This document shows, piece by piece, positions 12,628-18,110 of a stretch of 18,110 bases of DNA (position 1 is its first letter; every line of letters begins with the position of its first letter). A program made the translations under genes and the position numbers. The stretch is from an uncultured Collinsella sp. (GTDB lineage: Bacteria > Actinomycetota > Coriobacteriia > Coriobacteriales > Coriobacteriaceae), in contig UQMO01000049.1 in the NCBI GenBank assembly GCA_900542125.1, positions 1 through 18,110 of the forward strand. The letters are read 5' to 3'. Below the pieces are notes generated by a model. That model had not been told where the DNA came from. It made no database searches and saw nothing but the letters and a program-made list of their open reading frames with translations.

Positions 12628-15405
12628 TTGGCGCGCGGATCTGCACAAAACGCCAAAGGCAATAAGGCCAACAACCAACCGGCATCTGCTAAGGGTGCCG
12701 GTTCCCATCTGCGTGCCAATAAGGGTCACGAGTCCGAGTTCGATGATTTCGAGCCCTTGGTCGAGCCCTCGGCCAACCGCGATATCGCCGGCGTGGTCAT
12801 TGCCGTCTTGGCGATTGCGTCCTTTATTGCCGTGATTTCGCCGGCGACTGCGCCCGTTACGGCTGCGGTTGCCGGTTTCTACCACTTGGGCTTTGGTCTG
12901 GGCGCCTACGTGCTGCCGATCGTCATTTTGCTGTTTGCCGCCACGCTCTTTTTAGGCGAGGACTCGCCGCTCAACGCGCGCTCTGTTGCGGGCGGCGCCG
13001 TGGTCTTTATCGCCGTCGTCTCCATTCTTTCGTTGATGGTGCCAGGTACGAGCGACTCGTGCGACCTTATGTTCACGCCGCAAAATCTGTCCGCCTCGGG
13101 TGGCTACATTGGTGCGTTTATTGCGAGTGCGCTGCAGAATGCCCTGGGTAAGCCTATCGCGATGGTGGTCCTGTTGGGCCTTGTCGTCGTGGGCTTGGTC
13201 ATCATTGGCTTTTCGGTGGGCGGCGTTTTGCGCTCTGCCCGCGACCGTGCGGCAGATTTTGCCGAGCGCCGTCGTGCCGACGTCAACGCGAGTCCGTGGG
13301 GTGACGATGAGGCCCTGTCGGTGCCTGGTGTCGCCCGTCCGCATCTGAGCATTCTTCGTCAAAAGGGCTCCGATGCGGCCGTGACTACGGTTATGGGTAG
13401 CGAAGTCGATCCGATTCTGGACGATGAGGACGTGGACGAAGATCCGTTTGTCGACGTGTCTGAGGCCGTGGAGGCCGAGCGGGCCAAGACAACGCTGTTG
13501 CCGCGCCGCCATGCCAAGAAGGGCAAGGCTGCGCCCAAACTCAATACGAGTGAGCCCGACCCGTCTTGGTCCGAGAGCGAGATTGAGCTCACCGAGGGTG
13601 ATGACGAGGACGACGAGGCTCCGATTGAGACCGCAAAGACAACTTTGCTGCCGCGTCGCCATGCAAAGCGCGACCAGGTAACCGGTCAGCTTTCGATGGA
13701 AGACGACCCCGATAAGATCGACGAGTCCGAGCCGCCGTTTGCCGTGAATCCTGTCTCGGCAGCACCTCAGATCCCCGACTTCTTGAAGCATCCCAAGGTT
13801 GCCGATGCGCCTGCCTTGAGTGCTGTCGAATCGGCTGCGGCCAGCGATGGGGGAACGGACGGCGGCGCCGCAGATAACGAGGGCGAAGAAGAGGACGGCC
13901 TCAAACTTCCGCCACTTGAGATTCTGCATGCCAACCCGCAGTCGGCTTCTGCCGCGTCTTCGGATAAGGAGCTGGAGCAGACCGCTGAGTCACTGCAATC
14001 CACCTTGCTTGAGTTTGGCCGCAGTGCCCGCGTGGTCGGCTGGATCGCCGGCCCCACGGTGACGACATTTAAGCTGCAACCTGGCGAGGGCGAGCGCGTG
14101 AGCAAGATTTCGAGCCTCGAGGACGATATTGCGCTTTCGCTCGCCGCCCAGTCGGTTCGTATCTTTGCCCCGATCCCCGGCACCTCGCTCGTGGGCATCG
14201 AGATTCCCAACCGCAAGCGCCAGAACGTCAATCTGGGCGACGTGCTGCCCTATGTGAAGGGCGGTCCGCTCGAGCTTGCCATCGGCCGCGACGCCGAGGG
14301 CACGCCGGTCGTCGCCGACCTCGCCAAGATGCCTCACCTGTTGATCGCCGGTACGACCGGTTCTGGTAAGTCGGTGATGATCAATTCCATCATCACGACC
14401 TTGCTCATGCGGGCCCTTCCCGAGGACGTTCGCCTGATCATGGTCGACCCCAAGCGCGTCGAGCTTGCGGGCTATAACGGTCTGCCGCATCTCTATGTGC
14501 CCGTGGTGACCGAGCCCAAGCAGGCCGCGAGCGCCCTGCAGTGGGCCGTGTCCGAAATGGAGCGCCGCCTGAAGGTATTCGAACGCCTCAACGTCCGTAA
14601 GATTTCGACCTACAACGAAAAGCAGGCCGCCGGCGAGTTTGAGCATTACGACAACCCGCCGCAAAAGATGCCCTACCTGGTCATCATCATTGACGAGCTC
14701 TCGGACCTGATGATGGTCGCCGGTAAGGATGTCGAGGCCTCGATTGTGCGTATTGCGCAGCTGGGCCGTGCCGCCGGCATTCACCTCATCGTGGCTACGC
14801 AGCGTCCGAGCTCCAACGTGGTGACGGGCCTCATCAAGGCCAACATCACCAACCGCATCGCCTTTAACGTCGCCACGGGCATCGACTCGCGCGTCATTAT
14901 CGACCAGATGGGTGCCGAAAAGCTTACCGGTTTGGGCGACATGCTGTTCTCCAAGGTCGACTGGGGCAAGCCTCGCCGTATTCAGGGCTGCTTTGTCTCG
15001 GACGATGAAATCAACGAGATTGTCGAGTTCGTCAAGTCGCAAAGCGAGCCCGACTACCATGAGGAGATCCTGTCGGCTGTGGCGCCCGCTTCCATGTCCA
15101 TGGCGGGTGGCGGCATTGTCCGCACCGGAGTTGCCGAGCCGCAAGACGATGATCCGCTCATTTGGGAAGCCGCCCATATTGTGGTGGAATCGCAGCTGGG
15201 CTCCACATCTGGCCTGCAACGCCGCCTTAAGGTTGGCTATGCGCGCGCCGGGCGTATTATGGACATGCTGGAAGAAAAGGGTGTCGTCGGTCCGCCCGAC
15301 GGTTCCAAGCCGCGCGAGGTCCTCCTAGACGAAGAGGGTCTTGCCGCGCTGAAATCTGTCGACGCCGAGATGGCACGTGAAGATCGTGAGTTTGGAGGAT
15401 TCTGA
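12628..15405 (+). CDS. ftsK: DNA translocase FtsK/SpoIIIE
   Basis: Septal ATP-driven DNA pump that clears and orients chromosome ends during division. The 925-residue chain has a basic start (1-35), hydrophobic membrane segments (about 52-72, 85-110, 118-140 and 160-200, the last possibly two), and a long acidic disordered linker (about 205-425) carrying an exact 12-residue repeat AKTTLLPRRHAK (286-297 and 336-347). The motor follows: Walker A GTTGSGKS (575-582), VDPKRVEL (606-613), Walker B IIIDEL (686-691) and ATQRPSSNV (723-731). A C-terminal gamma winged helix (about 843-905) for KOPS-type DNA reading ends it. Translation starts at TTG 12628, supported by GGAGG (12617-12621) six bases upstream and a one-base gap to RNase J. 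Its TGA overlaps the next ATG by one base. Confidence 0.96.
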   Translation: MARGSAQNAKGNKANNQPASAKGAGSHLRANKGHESEFDDFEPLVEPSANRDIAGVVIAVLAIASFIAVISPATAPVTAAVAGFYHLGFGLGAYVLPIVILLFAATLFLGEDSPLNARSVAGGAVVFIAVVSILSLMVPGTSDSCDLMFTPQNLSASGGYIGAFIASALQNALGKPIAMVVLLGLVVVGLVIIGFSVGGVLRSARDRAADFAERRRADVNASPWGDDEALSVPGVARPHLSILRQKGSDAAVTTVMGSEVDPILDDEDVDEDPFVDVSEAVEAERAKTTLLPRRHAKKGKAAPKLNTSEPDPSWSESEIELTEGDDEDDEAPIETAKTTLLPRRHAKRDQVTGQLSMEDDPDKIDESEPPFAVNPVSAAPQIPDFLKHPKVADAPALSAVESAAASDGGTDGGAADNEGEEEDGLKLPPLEILHANPQSASAASSDKELEQTAESLQSTLLEFGRSARVVGWIAGPTVTTFKLQPGEGERVSKISSLEDDIALSLAAQSVRIFAPIPGTSLVGIEIPNRKRQNVNLGDVLPYVKGGPLELAIGRDAEGTPVVADLAKMPHLLIAGTTGSGKSVMINSIITTLLMRALPEDVRLIMVDPKRVELAGYNGLPHLYVPVVTEPKQAASALQWAVSEMERRLKVFERLNVRKISTYNEKQAAGEFEHYDNPPQKMPYLVIIIDELSDLMMVAGKDVEASIVRIAQLGRAAGIHLIVATQRPSSNVVTGLIKANITNRIAFNVATGIDSRVIIDQMGAEKLTGLGDMLFSKVDWGKPRRIQGCFVSDDEINEIVEFVKSQSEPDYHEEILSAVAPASMSMAGGGIVRTGVAEPQDDDPLIWEAAHIVVESQLGSTSGLQRRLKVGYARAGRIMDMLEEKGVVGPPDGSKPREVLLDEEGLAALKSVDAEMAREDREFGGF
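13483..13668 (+). repeat. Duplicated 12-residue motif within FtsK linker
   Basis: Codons 286-297 (13483-13518) and 336-347 (13633-13668) both encode AKTTLLPRRHAK, exactly 50 residues apart. Six of the twelve codons differ between copies, and every difference is silent. The peptide is therefore kept while the DNA has diverged, which argues for a functional short linear motif rather than a recent DNA duplication. Confidence 0.85.
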
Positions 15406-16916
15406 TGGCTGCACGCTTTGGTGACATGCTGCTCGAGCAGCGTCGCCGAATGGGCCTTTCCATTCAGCAAGTCGCCAACACCATCAAAATCAGGCCGCAG
15501 ATCATCGAGTTTTTCGAGACTGGTAACTTTGCTTCGATGCCGCCGCGCGGCTATGCGCAGGGCATGATTTCGAGCTATGCTCGCTTTTTGGGCCTCAATC
15601 CGCGCGAGGTCGTCAATGCCTACTTTGACGATCTGATGGCATATGAGCGCGAGACGTCGCAGCAGGGCGGTCGTTTTCAGGACGCCGCTGGCTACGTCAA
15701 TTCGCGTTCCTCGGTCGATAACGGGCGCTTCCTGATGGTTCAGGGCGGTCGTTCGACGCGTTATGGACAGCGTCCTCAGCAGGCCGGTTATATTACCGAG
15801 ACGGGTTCGGGCGAGGAGATTCGTTCGCAGCGTGACCGGTTCCGCAGTACGCCGATGCCCGAGGACCGTGCACTTCCCGCTGCCCGCGGCGTGGCTCGTG
15901 ACCCTCGTGCCGGCTACGGCGACGGCGGCTATTCCGATCGCGGTTACCGTGGGGTCTCTTCTGGTCGCTCTCGCGGTGGCTATGCGGATGCCGATACCAC
16001 GCAGGTGACGCCGCGTCTTCGCTCTCAATCACAGCCGTATGGCCAGCGCTCTTCGGCTCCGCGTTCGGGCCAGCGTGGCTATCAAGGCCGCGGTGAACTT
16101 GCGCCCCGCTCGGGTCAGCGCAGCCTTCAGGGCCAGGGTGGCTATCGCGGCCGTTCCGATAGCAATCGTGGTCGTATGCCTCAGGGAGGCGGCCGCAGCA
16201 GTTCCAATCGTGGACGCGGCGGATCACGTACTCCTCAAAACAACGGGCTCGATCCGCGTATCGTCTACGCCGGCATCGGTGCCGTTGCGCTGTTGTTGAT
16301 TGTGCTCATCGTGGTGCTTCTGCGCGGCTGCGCATCTTCGACGCCCGAGACCACGCCCGAGACGCCCGCTGTTACCAAGACGACGACCAAGAAATCTTCT
16401 AAGAAGTCCGAAACGGTCGACGAGGACGAAGACACCGATGAGGCAACGGATGAGTCGGCTGATTCGGACGCTACCAAGACGACGGCAAAGAAGGAAGAGA
16501 ACGAGGTCACGAAGGTCAAAGTTTCCGTTTCCAAGGGAAAGACCGCGTGGATTGAGGTCAAGGTCGACGGCAAGTCGGTCTATGGCGCCCAAGCGACTGG
16601 CCCCTTTGAGCAGGAGTACACGCCCGAGTCCTCAATCGAGATCACCACGTCCAAGCCTTCCGATGTCACCGTTACCAAAAACGGTGAAAAGGTTCGTTAC
16701 GATACCAAGACCTCGGGCGTGGCGCGTGTGACGATCACTGTTCCCAAGAAGGAGACGTCTGATTCCGAGAATGGTGAAAGTTCTGATGGTACCGACACCA
16801 CCGATGGTACCGATACCACCGACGGTACCGATGCCCAGTCCACGGATGGCGCCGATACCGCAACTGACGGTCAGACGCCCAGCGATTCTACCGACTATTC
16901 GTACGATAGCTACTAA
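15405..16916 (+). CDS. RodZ-like HTH transmembrane protein (YmfM type)
   Basis: A RodZ-family protein, probably linking the cell-shape or division machinery to the membrane. The 503 residues comprise an N-terminal HTH_25 helix-turn-helix (about 1-75, opening FGDMLLEQRRRMGLSIQQVA), a long Arg/Gly/Ser/Gln-rich low-complexity cytoplasmic linker (about 100-285), and one membrane helix (about 287-306). An outer Thr/Lys/Asp-rich stretch (310-366) and a beta-rich RodZ C-terminal domain (about 368-448) follow. The last 50 residues are an Asp/Thr/Ser repeat tail. The linker is much longer than in E. coli RodZ, and RGG/RSGQR repeats are unusual there. The ATG overlaps the ftsK stop (TGATG), with GGAGG six bases upstream, so the genes are translationally coupled. 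The ftsK-rodZ-rimO order is common in Gram-positive bacteria and supports the call. Confidence 0.85.
   Translation: MAARFGDMLLEQRRRMGLSIQQVANTIKIRPQIIEFFETGNFASMPPRGYAQGMISSYARFLGLNPREVVNAYFDDLMAYERETSQQGGRFQDAAGYVNSRSSVDNGRFLMVQGGRSTRYGQRPQQAGYITETGSGEEIRSQRDRFRSTPMPEDRALPAARGVARDPRAGYGDGGYSDRGYRGVSSGRSRGGYADADTTQVTPRLRSQSQPYGQRSSAPRSGQRGYQGRGELAPRSGQRSLQGQGGYRGRSDSNRGRMPQGGGRSSSNRGRGGSRTPQNNGLDPRIVYAGIGAVALLLIVLIVVLLRGCASSTPETTPETPAVTKTTTKKSSKKSETVDEDEDTDEATDESADSDATKTTAKKEENEVTKVKVSVSKGKTAWIEVKVDGKSVYGAQATGPFEQEYTPESSIEITTSKPSDVTVTKNGEKVRYDTKTSGVARVTITVPKKETSDSENGESSDGTDTTDGTDTTDGTDAQSTDGADTATDGQTPSDSTDYSYDSY
16056..16121 (+). repeat. 15-residue tandem repeat in RodZ-like linker
   Basis: The segment APRSGQR occurs at residues 218-224 and again at 233-239, with similar GYQGRG/SLQGQG sequence between and after, a period of 15 residues. 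It lies in the Arg/Gly-rich cytoplasmic linker. Confidence 0.6.
16785..16832 (+). repeat. 18-base tandem repeat at RodZ-like C-terminus
   Basis: GATGGTACCGACACCACC (16785-16802) is repeated with one change (16803-16820) and partly a third time (16821-16832), encoding DGTDTT units. Slippage could change the copy number without shifting the frame. The encoded tail lies outside the membrane if the topology is right. Confidence 0.8.
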
Positions 16917-16942
16917 GCCGCTCGTACACGAAAGGAAACATC

Positions 16943-17440
16943 ATGGCTAAAGATTCCAGCTTCGACGTCGTGTCCGAGGTCAACATGCAAGAGGTCGACA
17001 ACGCCTTCCAGCAGACCACGCGCGAGATTTCCCAGCGCTATGACCTTAAGGATTCCGGCGCCACGATCGAGCTTTCGAAGGGCGACAAGCTCTTTACGAT
17101 CAACGCCCCGGCCGACTTTGTCTCCAAGCAGATTGTCGATGTGCTGAGCTCCAAGCTCATCAAGCGCGGCATCGACCTCAAGGCTGTCTCGTGGGATGTT
17201 CCGCAGGCGGCATCGGGCGGCACCGTGCGCGTGCTCGGCCATATCGTCGAGGGTATCGACCAGGCGACCGCCAAGAAGATCAACAAGGACATCAAGGACC
17301 AAAAACTCAAGGTTAAGGTGACCATCGAGGCCGACAAGCTGCGTGTTTCCTCTGCTTCGAAGGACGCGTTGCAGACCGTGATCCAGTTCCTGCGCGATCA
17401 GGACTACGGCCAGCCGCTGCAGTTCACCAACTACCGCTAA
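16943..17440 (+). CDS. yajQ: YajQ family nucleotide-binding protein (UPF0234)
   Basis: A small cytoplasmic protein of the YajQ/DUF520 family. Members bind nucleic acid or nucleotides, and some bind cyclic di-GMP (the Xanthomonas homologue); the cellular role in actinobacteria is not established. At 165 residues the length is exactly typical. The family opening DSSFDVVSEVNMQEVDNA (4-21) is clear, as are REISQRYDLKDS (27-38), KLIKRGIDLKAV (71-82) and the terminal VIQFLRDQDYGQPLQFTNYR (146-165). GAAAGGA stands about eight bases before the ATG at 16943. It lies 26 bases after the RodZ-like gene and 27 before rimO without a visible terminator or promoter, so it is probably part of the same transcript. 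No GGDEF, EAL or PilZ partner is present here that would support c-di-GMP signalling. Confidence 0.95.
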   Translation: MAKDSSFDVVSEVNMQEVDNAFQQTTREISQRYDLKDSGATIELSKGDKLFTINAPADFVSKQIVDVLSSKLIKRGIDLKAVSWDVPQAASGGTVRVLGHIVEGIDQATAKKINKDIKDQKLKVKVTIEADKLRVSSASKDALQTVIQFLRDQDYGQPLQFTNYR

Positions 17441-17467
17441 TATCAATCGAAAGGACTGCTCTCCAAC

Positions 17468-18058
17468 ATGGATACACCGTTGGGCTCCGTGCTCTACATC
17501 ACCCTCGGGTGCGCTAAGAACGAGGTTGACACCGACCGCATGCGTTCTCTTTTGACCGCCGCGGGCTACGAGGAGGCATTCGACCCGCAGGATGCCGATA
17601 TCGCTATCGTCAATACTTGCTCGTTCCTCGCCTCCGCAACGTCCGAGAGCATCGAGACCACGCTCGAGCTCGCCAACGAGGTTCAGGACGGCGTTCGTTC
17701 TTGCCCCATCGTCATGTGCGGCTGCGTGCCGTCGCGCTATGGCGACGACCTGCCTGACGAGTTGCCCGAGGTCGCTGCCTTTGTGAAGGCCGACAAGGAA
17801 GACGGCATCGTGGCGGTCATCGATGGCGTGCTGGGTGTCGAGCGCGAGATTGCCGCCTATATTCCTCAGGTCAAGCGTACCGTCGAGGGTGCGGTTGCCT
17901 ACGTCAAGATTTCTGATGGCTGCAACCGCTTCTGCTGCTTCTGCATGATTCCCTACATCCGCGGCCGCTATCATTCGCGCAATGCCGAGAGCATCATCTC
18001 CGAGGTGCGCGACCTGGTTGCCGGCGGTGTGCGCGAGATCGTGCTGATCGGCCAGGAC
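17468..18058 (+). CDS. rimO: Ribosomal protein S12 methylthiotransferase RimO (partial, 5' part)
   Basis: Radical-SAM enzyme that adds a methylthio group to the conserved aspartate of ribosomal protein S12. Only the first 197 residues (of about 430-450 expected) are present, because the contig runs into adapter after GQD (195-197). The N-terminal UPF0004 domain shows LGCAKNEVDTDRM (13-25), NTCSFL and MCGCVPSR, whose cysteines bind the first iron-sulfur cluster. The radical-SAM motif is GCNRFCCFC (CxxxCxxC), followed by MIPYIRGRYHSR. LGCxKNxVD and IPxIRGxxxSR favour RimO over MiaB, as does the ftsK-rodZ-rimO order. The ATG at 17468 has AAAGGA 12 bases upstream, a long spacer. The frame stays open into the adapter and would falsely add LSLIHISEPTRR. 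Confidence 0.93.
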
Positions 18059-18110
18059 CTGTCTCTTATACACATCTCCGAGCCCACGAGACGCTCATGC
18101 ATCTCGTATG
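18059..18110 (-). other. Illumina Nextera i7 adapter (non-genomic)
   Basis: CTGTCTCTTATACACATCT (18059-18077) is the Tn5 mosaic end, 18078-18092 the Nextera read-2 segment, 18093-18100 (GCTCATGC) the index and 18101-18110 (ATCTCGTATG) the start of P7. The index differs at its last base from the complement of the left-end index (GCTCATGA), which is best read as a sequencing or assembly error. Confidence 0.98.

Noticed and set aside
10971..12719. 582-residue frame antisense to RNase J
   Set aside because: It mirrors the RNase J codons, has no recognisable domain, and overlaps the start of ftsK.
13990..15219. 409-residue frame antisense to the FtsK motor domain
   Set aside because: Shadow of ftsK; no domain or ribosome site.
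46..18058. Defence system, prophage or CRISPR array
   Set aside because: No spaced direct repeats, integrase, transposase, restriction or toxin genes were seen; the genes are housekeeping and in conserved order.
16913..18073. Minus-strand 386-residue frame starting MYKRQ
   Set aside because: It begins in the right-hand adapter and is antisense to yajQ and rimO, both of which have clear family motifs. No ribosome site or domain is seen.
1..18110. Terminal inverted repeats resembling ends of a transposon
   Set aside because: The repeated ends are the Tn5 mosaic end plus Illumina index and P7 sequence, so they come from library preparation and not from a natural composite transposon.

Overview
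The window reads as a chromosomal segment of a GC-rich actinobacterium. Protein sequences, gene order and AAAGGA/GGAGG ribosome-binding sites fit the Coriobacteriia best, probably a gut Collinsella-like species; that genus-level placement is inference from memory, not a search. The genome insert is 46..18058. Bases 1..45 and 18059..18110 are Illumina Nextera library adapter, including the same i7 index at both ends, so the window edges are assembly artefacts and the last gene is cut by adapter.

Layout. 46..1400: an intrinsic terminator, a small tail-anchored hypothetical protein on the minus strand, then a divergent small heat-shock protein (hsp20) with a long AT-rich leader and a possible RNA thermometer. 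1409..2266: a WalJ/YycJ-type metallo-beta-lactamase on the minus strand, divergent from tilS. 2267..6682: the classic tilS-hpt-ftsH cluster (tRNA-Ile lysidine synthetase, hypoxanthine phosphoribosyltransferase, membrane AAA+ protease), closed by a strong terminator. 6701..9046: a near-perfect long palindrome, then a PLP aminotransferase and a YcdX-type PHP metallophosphatase, each apparently with its own promoter and hairpin terminator. 9072..10520: an RlmD/TrmA-type RNA m5U methyltransferase on the minus strand. 10521..10955: a 435-base gene-free stretch with a well-folded candidate RNA. 10956..18058: a tightly packed plus-strand run of RNase J, FtsK/SpoIIIE, a RodZ-like HTH membrane protein, YajQ and the first 197 codons of RimO.

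Function. Almost everything is housekeeping: translation quality (TilS, RlmD-like, RimO), RNA decay (RNase J), purine salvage (Hpt), proteostasis (FtsH, Hsp20) and division/cell shape (FtsK, RodZ). RNase J, ftsK and rodZ are joined with a 1-base gap and a 1-base overlap, so they are probably co-transcribed and translationally linked. Five genes have a TACAAT hexamer 24-39 bases before the start codon, suggesting the local form of the housekeeping -10 box.

No defence system, prophage, complete insertion sequence, CRISPR array, rRNA or tRNA was seen. The best candidates for undescribed biology are non-coding: the structured RNA and alternative helix before RNase J, the SD-sequestering hairpin before hsp20, and the 62-base palindrome between ftsH and the aminotransferase gene. 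At protein level they are the duplicated 12-residue motif in the FtsK linker and the Arg/Gly-rich linker of the RodZ-like protein.
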